From Neckera pumila (lineage: Eukaryota > Streptophyta > Bryopsida > Hypnales > Neckeraceae), in NCBI GenBank assembly GCA_963969595.1, contig OZ018408.1, forward strand, positions 28,334,108 through 28,398,107: DNA of 64,000 nt, given 5' to 3'. Both the position numbers and the translations under genes were made by a program. Positions 51,266 to 63,352 of the stretch are shown here, in pieces. Under the pieces are notes generated by a model. That model was given only the letters and a program-made list of their open reading frames with translations, searched no databases and was not told where the DNA came from. Within the stretch, counting starts at the first letter, position 1. Every line of letters begins with the position of its first letter.

Positions 51266-52225
51266 ATTCTAGTGCTATTCATATTAAAAATCTTCATATC
51301 TTTGATAAGAAGATTTCTTTCTTAATCTCAACAACGCATCTCTTGGAGTTCTAACTCATTTTTTTGGTGCTGCTCTTATACTCATCTTGATTTTGTAAAG
51401 TTATAGTTTTGTTTCATATACATCTATCTATCTTGTCTTGAGCCTATCTCAAATTATCTTAAGAAAAGTATCTATTATTTCTTGTCTAGTGTATTTGTAA
51501 CACATTTCTCTCTCTCTCTACATATATATGAAACTATCCATAGAATGCAAAAAGCTCAGATTCTTGATGAATAAAAAAACACTAGGAGATAATGAGGGGT
51601 TCTGCGACTACAAATAGCAACTATTTTTGAGAAGTGTGACTCATTTGCAACTGGTGCTAATTTGGAGATTACAGTTGCATTGGACAAGTCGCATGTCGAA
51701 TTTGTAGTCACAAAAACTTGAGAATCCAACATCCTACTTGGAACTTCATTGATGAACTTTTCTGACATGATTGTTGATGTGCGACTCATTTGTGACTTAT
51801 TTATAACTTGTAGAATTTATAGATTTTGAAATTCTAATCTTAATGATTTGTAGATTTCAGAATTTCAAATCCATCTATTTTTTAGATTTTAGGATTTCAA
51901 ATCTAACTTTTTTTTAGATTTCAGAAATTGAAGTATTGATAATTAAAAGATTTCACTTGTTTAATAATTTCACAAGTTTCAAAATTTCTTAGATTTCAAA
52001 TATTTTAAAATTTCGAGAAATTATAGATCTACAAAATGTAAAAATCTACATATTGTCAAAATCTACAAAATGTAGAAATCTATACATAGTCAAAATCTTA
52101 GAACTCAATCAATAGAATTCATTACATAAGAATACAACAACTTACAAGTCTTATAAATCTAACCTAGTAGTACTCTTGACAATTGATATGGGACAATTGA
52201 TATAAGACAATTAGGAAATAACTTC
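51266..52225. other. AT-rich region, no gene recognised
   Basis: Degenerate small repeats only, such as ATTTCAGAATTTCAAAT-like words (51820-51990) and AAATCTACAAAATGTA (52025-52085). No coding region. Confidence 0.5.
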
Positions 52226-52395
52226 AAAACAACTACAGAATAACTAGAATGCAACTAGGATATAACTACAAAACAACTACAGAATAACTAGAATGCAACT
52301 AGGATATAACTACAAAACAACTACAGAATAACTAGAATGCAACTAGGATATAACTACAAAACAACTAGAATGCAACTAGGATACAACTACAAAAC
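52226..52395 (+). repeat. 44-bp tandem repeat
   Basis: Three full units start at 52226, 52270 and 52314 with sequence AAAACAACTACAGAATAACT and so on. A fourth unit from 52358 lacks 11 bases, and a fifth is partial. The following 52410-52470 holds reverse-orientation words (GTAGTTGTTTTCTAGT), so the array and its flank could fold back. Confidence 0.9.
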
Positions 52396-53100
52396 AACTA
52401 GGGAACAACAACTGTCATTTTACAGTTGTAGTTGTTTTCTAGTCGTTTTTTAGTTGCAGGATAGTTGTGTTGTGCGACTGCAGATCGACAAGGTGGATTC
52501 CACAGAGTATAGAGTTCTTGACATTGACAATTGTGATGAATATTGGATGGAAAATAGCTCACATTCATTCTGAATTTGAACTGAAGTATAACTCTTGTAA
52601 TCCTATAGTTCTTCAACAACTGCTTTGCGACTATCACAACTAAAACAATACATCACACTTCATTCTACGACTACTTTGCGACTAAAATAATGTGTTGATG
52701 ATGTGAAACAATGCTATAAAACAATGAAGTAAGATTTGGTGCAAATAGAGAGGATTGTAGTTGCAAGATAGTTGTGTAGGACACTAGTTGCAATTTAGTT
52801 GGTTGCGGCAGACACGTTTTTCTTCTAGTAAAAATATATATATGCAAACTAAGACTTTTGATGAATAAAGCAGATACTTCACTCTCTAAATGTTTTAAAA
52901 TTTTGTTACAAAATAGATCAACTTATTAGCTCTTCATAGACCAAATTTCATTCTAATCCAAAATACTATTGAACTTTGGTAGACATTTCCCTATTCTAAC
53001 TTTGCTTAGTCACGGTTTCTATACACGTACAGTTGTATTTTTGTGCATTACTCATACATCCCAAGTCCATAGAAGTCAAGATTTTGACATTAGATAAAAG
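52396..53100. other. AT-rich spacer
   Basis: No gene recognised. Words such as GTTGCAGGATAGTTGT recur, related to the inverted form of the preceding 44-bp repeat. Confidence 0.45.
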
Positions 53101-53653
53101 GTGAGTGAAGAAAGGTACCTTCTAAGTTTCTTTGTAAGCAACGACAGATTGGTATCCTTTTTGGAGGCTAAAGAATTGGAGGTTGACCTAGGGTTTCGAG
53201 TTTCCTTTCACTTGTGTCAAGCCTGTCAACATTGCATGTATGATTTCAAATGGAAAGCATGGACTGACCACCCTTTTTCTATTTGAAGATTTGCACCAAC
53301 CTAGGTACATCATCACTCAAAGCTGGACCGATAATTGCATCGACGTTCTCCAAATTGCGGCTTGTAGGCTTGAAATACACTAATTCTTTTAAGTTTTCCA
53401 AAAAATTAAAGTCACTTATAATAGATGATATTAAAAGGGAGAGGCGGATCACATTGAAGTTGTTAGCTAAATTAGATGATTGTTTGACTTCTCTGTTTGA
53501 TGATAACAATAATGTTGTGTGAGCAGCTCTTATTGGCCTCATTGAATCCACAACTAGAACTGGTATGGTTTGACACATTTTTTGTCTTATTTGCTTCCTA
53601 TTTAAGAGTCTATGTGTGGGTTTAGGGTCTTTATCGCAATAGTAAATGGGCAA
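53101..53653 (+). other. Short open frames of unknown origin
   Basis: A plus-strand frame 53101-53286 (for example LVSFLEAKELEVDLGF) and another 53283-53522 (DDIKRERRITLKLLAKLDDC) in different phases. They could be broken pieces of one protein lying upstream of the kinase remnant, but I recognise no domain. Confidence 0.3.
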
Positions 53654-54060
53654 TGATTTACCTTGTGTAATGAGTTGCCTTGCGGTAGTCTAAGATTCTT
53701 AGGATATCATCATAATCATTACATTGGATGGATTGTCCGTCCAAACCGTCCAATTTGCCTGTTTATTTGAGATATTCAAGAACCCCAACCTGCCCGATAT
53801 GACTACTTTAGGATAGTTACATTGTCCGTCTAGTCCTCCCAAATAGTACGATATATCTGCTCGTCCGGGACGTCCAATGATCCTAATTCAATCAATGTGA
53901 CAACAATGGATATGATAAGCAGTAGCTGATATTCTTTTTGCAACTTGACAATAGCTATTTGAATTTGTGTGCTTTATTTGGTTTTCTTAAGGAAACTTCA
54001 GTTGAGCTCTTACAAAAAATTTATGTTGCAGGTGGTCTGCTTACTCAGTAGAATTAATTT

Positions 54061-55883
54061 CAATAGATAGTGCAAGTTCAATTCGCTTCTTTTGGTCCTT
54101 TGCCTAGGTTCAGAGCAGGTAGCTGTACTTTTGTGGATGTGGTCCTTTGGGATATCTTTTTGGATGTTGCAGCCTATCTTTCAAGTGTAGATAATGTTAT
54201 TCCAAGATTCCAACCACTTGATGATGAGGGAATAAGAATTTATAATGTTCAAGAGAAAACAATGGAGAAATATTTTTGGCTAAAGGATGTTGCTCACGTT
54301 GTTCTTGATAGCAACGCTGATATTTGTAATGAAGATCAGTTGAATTCATCCTAGAGATCTTAGATGAATCCATTTGATCTTGCTTTCTTCTTGGCATTCA
54401 ATTCAGTCTATCTTGACCTTTTGTTGTTGCATCCTGGTTGGCATTGCCTAGTCATAGAGATGAAGAGACCTGCTCTATTCAGGATTGATGTGATTGTAGA
54501 CATTCCAAATTTGTGTAACATTTTTTAAAATCTTTATAGTATAAGTTGATATATGACAGTGGTAGAGCCTATGTTCCAGCTTTATAACTATAATTATGCT
54601 CATCATGAATGTGGATTATGAAATCCTCTCATCGTTGGATGTTTCATATTTTGTACTCCAAAACACACATGTAGACTCTAAGGAGACATTATAGATATCT
54701 CAAGGTGTATCCTATGACAACTCTAGATTCCTAGGCACAATTGTGTACGCCATTGATTTGGCAGTTCATGATGAGCGGGATTTCAATTGTTTTGCCGAAG
54801 GTAGTAGTATCTTAAGCAATAAGGTTTAATGCAATATTTTCTTACTAATCATGATGAATTTTCTAAGTGCTAATGGGATTGTCTTTATCTATATAGAGTC
54901 TAAGAGGTTAGTGGACTTCAGTTCACAAAGCTTTGGTCAAGAGAATGCAGAGAATCCGGATAATAGTAGAAATGAAAAGGAGAATATTGGAAACCGACAT
55001 AGTATGGTTACTCGGTAAGTGTCACTTCTTGTATCAAACACTATTGGTGAGTTTTGGTAGTTAAATGAGGTTAGTGGTTGTAGCAATTTGTAGTGATGCA
55101 TCACGGATGACTTGCTAATTTAAGGTGCTTCGATTTTATTCTAGGAAGAGCAATAGGGACAACGGCAGCAACAGCTAATACAAAAGTCTGTAGGATATTC
55201 TTGTTGAAGATTTGCACTTGGCAGCGCATCCATTTGTGATAGGTTGTCTCAAGTGGAAGTATTGTCTATGGCACTTATGAAGGTCATCTAGTTGTGGTGA
55301 AACTCATGCCTTTTGGTTCCAACCAGGCAAAGGTGAACTAATATTTTGTGATTGGATTTATCAGTTATGAGAGTTTTAAATATTTGCGACTCATGTATTT
55401 TCTTATGTGAACAAGCTTTCATGACTGAGATAGTAGCCTATGATCAATTGAGGAGGTACTGGAAAAAATATTTAGTAAAACTTATATTGTATGGAACTAC
55501 TGCAAGGGGCCAAATTGTACACATTGCAACAAAATTCATCGATGGTCATGAGATTGGAATGATATGTCCTATATATAATATGCTTAATTTTTACTGAGAT
55601 CCTGTACTAGGGCTAATTTTGCATTACATATAGTACGATTCTTATATATTAAATGCTTAGTTTGCACAAAAATTGAACAAAGAATCAAAGAAAGTATCCT
55701 TTGCTGCATTGCATGCTGCTCATGAATTAAGGATTCTTCATAGGGATATCCAGTGCAAGAACATATTGGTTGGAAAACAAGGGCAGCAAGATGTTTGTTT
55801 AATAGACTTTGATTTTTCATGTCCCATCTCCTCCAACAAAGAATGTAGGACAGAGTGTACATGTCTCAAAGACATCCTTGAAT
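54061..55883 (+). pseudogene. Decayed gene with nuclease-like E-x-K motif and a protein kinase domain
   Basis: Pieces in order: 54070-54354 (LWDIFLDVAAYLSS, IYNVQEKTMEKYFWLKDVAH), 54364-54530 with HCLVIEMKRPALF, 54895-55013 (a polar linker ending in a GT donor), then a kinase. The kinase has SGSIVYGTYEGHLVVVKLMP (glycine loop and Lys, 55255-55320), MTEIVAYDQLRRYWKKYLVK, and at 55690-55840 LRILHRDIQCKNILVGKQG with CLIDFDFS.

HRD-x(4)-N is intact while DFG is DFD. The IEMK strand is like the E-x-K of restriction-endonuclease folds. Nuclease plus kinase is a domain pairing known among Crinkler-like genes of fungi, chytrids and some plants. Stops after 54354, near 55175, and a one-base shift near 55245 show decay. 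Exon borders are uncertain. Confidence 0.6.
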
Positions 55884-57700
55884 AATTTTCTAATTTTTGG
55901 TTTAATGTAGACAAAAGTAGCCAGCTTCTCAACAACGGTAGGATTGAGGCATTATGATTAAGTTACTTCAATGCTGTAAATACTATTTTTGCTTTGGCTG
56001 AGCACTCGGCTCCATAAGCTCTAGTCCACCTTTATATTTTTCCTATGCTAAGATCTTCTTTTAAAAACAATACATTTTGTAGTTACTTTGAATGATGTTT
56101 GAATGATTCAGTGATTTGCTGCTGAGAAGCGATTAGTTATCACCATTTGAGGCCATGGTTTGACATAGGAGAAAGCAGAGACACTCTTTGTGTTGTAAGA
56201 GTGTAGTGAATTTTTGTCTTAGTTGAGTGTTTTTCACTTCTCTATTTTGCATGAAAAATGCTTTGTAGAATTATAAGGCAAGTTGCTTGACTGAGGATAC
56301 AATTTTTTTATTTTTGGAAAATTTTTGTTTGAAAATATTAGGTGACCTAGAGTGTTGTCCTCTGTTCTTTGTATTGTTTGGTTGTTTAGGTTGCGTTGTT
56401 TGGCGCAATAGTTCTTGTTGTAGGGTCCATAATTGAAAGAACTCATATTTGAAAACACCCTTTTAGAATTCAAGTAGTGGGTGATTGCAAGAAACACTTG
56501 TCCTATTTTCTGTCACATGTTTAATGTGGAAGTTGTTTTGTGCCATAAGTATTGCAAAAATAATTGAATGAATATGAAATTTTGAAGTAAGCTTCTTATA
56601 GCAATAGAAGATGTATTTGAATTATTTGAATTTTTTCAAATTAATTCAATAGGTGAGATTTAAATTTGAATAAATGCCCCATATATGCTTTTAGTGGTTT
56701 TTAGTACTATTGAGTACCTTTTTTGAAGAGTTATGGCATCAAATTTGGTACACTAGCACTCCTAATAGAAATACACTTTCTTATGAGAGGGATTTCTAAA
56801 AACATGTTCAAGTGTGTTTTGCATTGGCCTAAAGTGTGCTATATTTAAATTGAATTTATGTTGAAGTAAAAAATATTTTTCTAGTTTTAACTTTGATCTT
56901 CCTTCTTTGCTCTAAGTTGGCAACAATGGCCACTTTCAATAAACTTTCCAAGTTCAAGTTTTAGTTTAAAAATGAGAATTTGGGAAGTCTCATTTTTCTA
57001 GCGTAAATTGCAACTTACGACTCAAAATAGTACTTTAGGATACATAGAAAGACTCAATAGTATTGGTAGAGGCCTGTAGCGCCTTTAATATGGCAATCAA
57101 TAGATTGTTTTTATGAAAAATTATGTATAGCCAGCTATCCTTGCCATCTAATGATGAACATCACATGTTGTCAAAATAATATATCCAATATTCAATCGAC
57201 CATCCAGGTTTCATAATCCATTGCCCCAATAGTACTGAAGGTGATTTGTAGTACAAATAATTCTAAAAAGCTAAAAACAAATAATGCAACAAATAGTACA
57301 AGTGTTTCTTGCAATCATTCTAATGGAGGAGTGATTTGGACTCTTCACTGGCTTGGGGTATGACGCTATGCATCATATTTACAATGAAGCCGTTGTTCGG
57401 TGAAGTCAACTGGCGAGTGTATATATTGTGTATGTATTGATAAACTTAGGATAGTGTTTATAGAACAATCGAATCAATCGTGAGCAATCCGTTTTTATAT
57501 ATCACACTAGTTGAATGTGACTACAGATTGAGAGCTGCTTGCTCATTGAAAGTACTATCAATTGAATCATTAGCTACGTAGGTGTAAAAAGTTAAAACCA
57601 TACTTAAGTTCATTTTGTATGTATCTTGCACTAACTTAATCAGATATATAAGTGTAGTAAATTAAAAAAATTAAAAAAACATCAACAAACTCAAGGATCC
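55884..57700. other. AT-rich region, no gene recognised
   Basis: No coding signal beyond very short frames. No repeat array noticed. Confidence 0.5.
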
Positions 57701-58010
57701 CAATCAATAGCGTGGCAGGTATCTCTTCCATTTCGTAGCTTTTACCGAAAACAGCAAAGAGTCTCCAAAGCAACCCAGCTCGGCCATCGTTGCTGCTCTT
57801 CTTTGGCAGATTTGCAATAGCAGCGCAAGCTCTTCCAACCAGTTCGATTTTCTTCTCTGCGACGCTGCATCTCGAATTCTTTCAGTGACTTCAGAAAATT
57901 CAATCAGCTATCCCTATAGTAGGGTTTTGGAGTGATTGAGCTTCGCAAAGAATTTGGTGGATTTGGGAAGCCGCGATCGATTCTTCGTTGGGAGATTGCA
58001 TTAGGGCACT
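57700..58010 (-). other. GC-richer stretch with short coding-like segment on the minus strand
   Basis: The minus strand reads KKIELVGRACAAIANLPKKS followed by RAGLLWRLFAVFGKS with balanced codon use, embedded in AT-rich DNA. It may be an exon or first exon of a broken gene. There is no convincing start, and I do not recognise the protein. Confidence 0.25.
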
Positions 58011-58470
58011 CTCTGGCAACTCATTCATGGAAGATACAACAATGAATGTATACAAAATATAATATTAATAATGATCAATTTGTTGACTGCTCTCTAAGGA
58101 GTATTAGAAATGTAGACTTGGGTATTAAAGCGCTACCTTTGGCATTAAGGACAATCCTCTAGACATTACAAGTGAATTTCAGCTTTCAATAGTCTAACTT
58201 TCTATCATTTAGATACACATGTATTCCACTGCACAAAATGAGGGAAAATATGACGCCAACGGTAGGACTACAATGACTATGTGAAACATCCCTTCTCAGG
58301 CATGGCAAAAATCAATTGCATGAACAATACATTCATCATCTGATATGTCATGTTCAGACATATCATCCAATACAATAGTGACAAAAATCAACAGAAATAT
58401 TAAAATTACGAATGAAGAGAATAGTGTACAATAATAAAACCACGCTCGACCTTGCAAGCAAAGAAGGAGA

Positions 58471-61400
58471 GACCATCTGGAGATCTCTTGATGATTGTGC
58501 CTATACAAGACCAGAAGTTGGTCACGGGTCCGCCTCGTTTGACCTATTCAAATTTACCAAGGTAGCCTCCATACTTCTCTTCGGAATCTTCTGTGACTTT
58601 GGATCAACAATCCTCGACCAATTCAAAAAAACTACACAAGCTGCATCAACCCATGTGGGAGGACTATTTTCAACAACCCATTTACTATACCAGCAATTCC
58701 GTTACCTTAATGCCATGGTAGCTTCGGAGTTATGTCCAACCAAGGATTGAAGCTTTCTAGTGGCGCTTCATTTGCGGGGTTGCAATATAGTTCCGGGTCC
58801 TCTTCCTCTGGAATCACGTCTACAAGATTTGACGTTGGCCCCTAGGCGACATACTTCGTCAGGCGCCACCTTCCAATCATATTGTGGCCAAAACCCTTCC
58901 ACCAACTCTAAAAGGCAGTCAGATAGAGGTTCTTTTAGCTCACAAAGCACGCAACTCCAGTATTTGACATATGGACCAAAGGCAGTAGCAAATCCCTCGC
59001 ATTTGGACATCCCATTTTGCCAATACTAAATGTACTTCTCTAGTCCAACCATGATGAAATCCTTGTTCATTGTAGTTTTCCTTGCAATATCAACAGCCTT
59101 CTCTTGATTTCCGGTGGAATTTGGAACTTCGCTTCCCCATATGGGTTTGAATGGAACAAGCATCGAACAACCTTGAGGGAGCATGGGCTACCCGTTTTGG
59201 TCTCTCTTGCACAGACGTTCAAATGGTTTATAAGACGGTAGCCACTGCGTATCAACAGCTGATATCTTGGATTTCATGACGGGAACCTCATCATTATCCA
59301 CGTAGAACTTGAAAAGATGCATATGCCCCAATCCAATTAATCTTGTTGACCCACTACAAATATAACCCTTTATAGAGGATTTAAAATTAGCAACCTCTTG
59401 TATGAACTCCGGCATGAATGATAATTCTTGGGATTGCATGAAGGCTTTCATCAGGTTAGCAACGACAAAAGTATTCTTGGTCTTCAAGGACTTTAATAGG
59501 TGGCTGAAACACGCATCAATATCTTCGTGGATACGTCCGACAAGTAGGAAACCAACCTGAATCTCCTTAAAGACATTGCAAGTAGCCAATAAGGACAAGA
59601 ATGCCATAAGGTACTGGTTCTTATTATCCTTTGCAGAGTTGTCAAGCTGAAGATATAAATTCCAAAGGAGAGGGGAGGATCCACGACAAGCTAACGATTC
59701 CGTTCGGGTCATACAATCCATATACCAAGACTTTCCTCTAAGTAGTGCCTCAAACATAGAGTTTGCCGGAGGGTATGGAAATAGGTCACCTGTCTCTCGA
59801 ATTGGTGGACTTTCCAATCGGCGAAATAATCTGGCCAGCGACAAAATTGTGGCATTTGAGTCTCCCGACCAGCACGACAATGCATAGTGGGCATAGGCAC
59901 CGTCACCAAGACCATAGGCAACCATTCCTATCACACTCATCAATATCTGCCCCAGACCTTGTGTAACCTTTGTAGTCATGTGCATCCTTGGTAAAGCTGT
60001 TTTTGCGGTATCCATTTTGTCGTGAATAACGCATAATATTTCCAGCAGATTCCTTTTGGGCTCCTCACGCCATGATGCATAGAGGCGACGACATGGAGCT
60101 TGGTGATTCAGATGCTCTTCCCGTTGCTTTGTAAATTCCACAAACTCAGCACTCTCCTTGGTCGATTTAAGGAGAAACTACTGCAACTGGTCGCAGGTAG
60201 TACACTTTGCAAACAAACTTCAATTGGCTTAATAGAAACATTATTGAAGTGTGTAGTCAAGCTAATTTTTGAGGCCAATGTTTAGTAATGCTAATTCCTA
60301 GTTGGAGTTGCAGCTTATAGATTTAGGATGTTAAATTGTAGAATACTAGTCCAAATCAGTGCTTTTGGCTAACTATAGTAGAAAAGGGGCTAGTGGGTAT
60401 GTAGTTGAGTTGGATTCCAAGTGGTTGGATCAACTATGTTGGATTTTGATCGTTGTGAGCCAATTGGGTGGAGTTGAAGAAGTGCCTAGTGGGGTATTTA
60501 GCTCTCTCTTCCAATTTGGATTTTTACCCAGTGTTGAGTTGAACCCACTGCAAGTCCAGCCCTGTGAAGGCTGAATTTTTTAATGTTTTTTTGCAATTAA
60601 TATAGTTCAATGGTTTAGTTGCTTAATTAAAGTATGAGAATGTATCTTTGTGATTTTATGTATTATGCTTGAATGTGTTCAAAAGTGTATTGCTTGGTTT
60701 GTTGTCCAGTGTTGTATATATGATAATCCAAATGGAAAATTGATGTAATTATGTACCTAATTGGCATGTTATTAAATTGTGAATCTTATATTGGTTGTGT
60801 CGTTGTAGTCAGTTTAATTGTTAAATTTAATATGCAAGAAGATTGAATGTCTAATCGGTCTTATTAAATGGTGTGTTGGATTAAATTGGATAGAATTTGG
60901 AATTGGGTTGAAGACCAAAGATTGGTTTAGGTTGAATCAAATTAAAATTAAAATTTATCTCCCTACTTAAATGTTTCCCTTGGATCAAACTTAATGTACT
61001 ATATGGGTAGTTACCTAATTGGCAACCGAACCCTTGTTTACAAAGTGCTCTTTCTTGATCCTACTAATTGTGGACTGGCTAACGGGTGGAAGGCTGTAGT
61101 CAACGTTCAACTGCACAAACAACAAATGTATGCATAAGCAACGGTGGGGAGAGCACGAAATGTTAAAGAAAGCTGAACCACTAAGAGGATTGAGTTCCTA
61201 ATCGTCAAAACAAGTTGGACATGGATCATCTGGAGATCCCCGGATGCACTTGAACAATCACAAAATGTTCTAGAAAGTACCTCATTGGCCTCTTGGGGTA
61301 CTCGATTCTAGTTATTTTCTGCGGGCAGAAATTTGAGAGTATCCATTCTTCCATTTTCAATACAGCGCATTTGGTGGGGCATTTGGTTAGCATTGTCATC

Positions 61401-62616
61401 AATGATTGCTTTCATAGTTCCAGCGACTTGAATAGTTCTAATTCAAGGTCGCTTAACACCCTTGTTTCCATGTGTGCCCAAAACAGCACCATCATTGTAC
61501 TGTACCATATAACTATGAAATGATGACTTTAAAATACCGTGAATTGTGTACTAGGCCACAAGGCAGACTTCTGCACCTTCTAATGTAATAACCTTCTGGT
61601 TTATATCTCCCACAAGAGGATGAATTTGACCGCCCCCAGCAAATCCATATTCACATCGGTCCTCAAAAGACTTCAAATAGTATTTCCGCCTTACCAATAG
61701 AGTTTTCTCCTGAGAAAAAAATTGGCAGCACTGCCTGCCACAGCAGTTAAACGAACTAACCTTCCGAATCTCATAATCCATTTTCTTTCGGACTGCAAGA
61801 AGATCCTTGACTAAGACACTGGATTTTTGCACTATAAAACAATAGGGGGCTTTTTCCCTCCCTCCTAGATATGCTAATGGATCTTCAACAATAGGAATGA
61901 AAGCAAAAGGATCAATTGTTTTTGTCAACGATGTACCAGAAGGAAACCAACAGCTAGACAGTGGCCACCGTGCATGAGTCATTATGGCTTCCTTGTCTCC
62001 CAGGAACACATCTAACACCGTTACACCAAGATAGTCTTCTCCTAGAATGCCACCTTGAAAATGGTCCTCCAGAGTCCAACAAATAATTTGTCCCAATGCC
62101 TCAACAATCCCAAGTGAGTTCCTACGGTGCACCTCAAGGCCACACTAGTCCTTCTGAGGAATGAATGTAGCAAAATCCATCGGGGGATCTCCAAATGCTT
62201 TCTGAACCTCATTTCCTAACTACAACACTGTTCGATCAAGTACATCCAACAATGATGTAATACCCTTTTGGATGGGGGTGACAGAGATATTCTGGGCTCC
62301 CTGCATAACAGTATGCAGCCAAACCAAAATCAGATGGCCGGGATCAGAAGGAATGTCTACATTGAGCCACTAGCCCTGTGGAGAAGCATCGACAACCACT
62401 CCTCTTCCAACTTCACCCAGACCTGGAATAGAGAGCTTGACTTCATCTCAGTTGTTAAATGGATGATCTCGAGCTGTCAAGTCTTCAGAGCCTTTTGTTG
62501 TCGGATGTCCATTTATATATGGGACAACATTATTCCCATCGCACACACTGAAGGAATCCATCTGAACTTTTGAATGGAAGGCAGAGTAGACTTCAAGTCT
62601 TCTAAGGTAAAGGCAA
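58471..62616 (-). pseudogene. DUF7869-like (transposase-like) gene, interrupted by TAG/TGA codons
   Basis: Two coding blocks on the minus strand share the pattern of the family. The N-terminal block (about 62616 to 61554) has a Cys cluster (CCGRQCCQF) and LLVRRKYYLKSFEDRCEYG. The C-terminal block (about 60220 to 58768 or beyond) has a CTTC zinc-knuckle-like start, EEHLNHQAPCRRLYASWREE, CVIHDKMDTAKTALPR, LYLQLDNSAKDNKNQ and VGFLLVGRIHEDID.

The three acid motifs HDKMD, LDNS and HEDID are the conserved core of DUF7869 proteins. They look like an RNase-H-fold DDE nuclease, though no activity is established. In-frame stops are TGA 62448 and TAG 62370, 62220, 62145, 60178, 59185 and 59026, with no frameshift inside blocks. 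The frame may run past TGA 58768 to about 58471. The 1.3-kb gap 60230-61550 is taken as an intron. It is probably an inactive transposon gene. Confidence 0.65.
60230..61550 (-). other. Presumed intron of the DUF7869-like pseudogene
   Basis: AT-rich sequence between the two conserved blocks, without recognisable protein. It contains one cluster-B palindrome at 61227-61246 (CATCTGGAGATCCCCGGATG). Exact splice borders are not fixed. Confidence 0.4.
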
Positions 62617-62692
62617 CCTAGAAGACAAAGAAACGTACTCATAAATGACATATGTACTGAGAAGCATTTGATATTGTATTTAATCCTCTCTT

Positions 62693-63352
62693 CATTTGGA
62701 GATCTCCGGATGGGTGGGTCAACGGTTTGATTTCGACAAATGGAACGAACTAAGTGTACTCTCCATGTAGTAATCCGTCTTAGTGAATTTCTCAGGCTAT
62801 GCGATACTAGGTAATCCTGTCTTACAGGGAGTTTGTCACGACTTACTATCACATCCAGCTACATCCGGGGATCTCCAGATACCTTGTGGCTCCCAGACCG
62901 ACAATCAAGTGGATTACATCCAAACAAACAGTGGCAACATTAAGGGTTCAAAAACATACACACATCTGGAGATCTCCAGATTAGGGGTTATACAGTACAG
63001 ATTCAACAAGCGGCATTAGGGAAGTCCATCTTCATTCAGAACTTATAATCCCAATCACTTTCACATCTAGAGATCTCCGGATGAGGATAAGTCCATGTCA
63101 CTGTCCATTCGCAGCATTATAATGAACCGCCTTAATTCGGAGATCTCCAAATGGGGGATCAACCTATTTGGTGTCGCTAATTAAGCAATTAACGAGTGTG
63201 TCAACTGTAGACTAGTTTCTATTACATGAGCATCATCTAGAGATCTCCGGATGAGAATTTCTAGTGGTATGTATCCTAACTGTGATTTGGTAATGTACTC
63301 GTGGAATGGATTTGGGTATAGAACTCCATCTACATCCAAAGATCTCTAGATG
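62693..63352. repeat. Array of palindrome B copies, mostly about 100 bp apart
   Basis: Copies of CATCTGGAGATCTCCGGATG at 62693-62712, 62862-62881, 62963-62982, 63064-63083, 63134-63153, 63234-63253 and 63333-63352. Steps are 169, 101, 101, 70, 100 and 99 bases. Unlike the 59-bp array at 9 kb, the DNA between copies is not visibly alike. It lies just upstream (5') of the minus-strand DUF7869-like gene. Confidence 0.85.

Noticed and set aside
58412..58750. Plus-strand ORF of 112 residues
   Set aside because: It is largely antisense to the probable 3' continuation of the DUF7869-like frame and has no recognisable domain.
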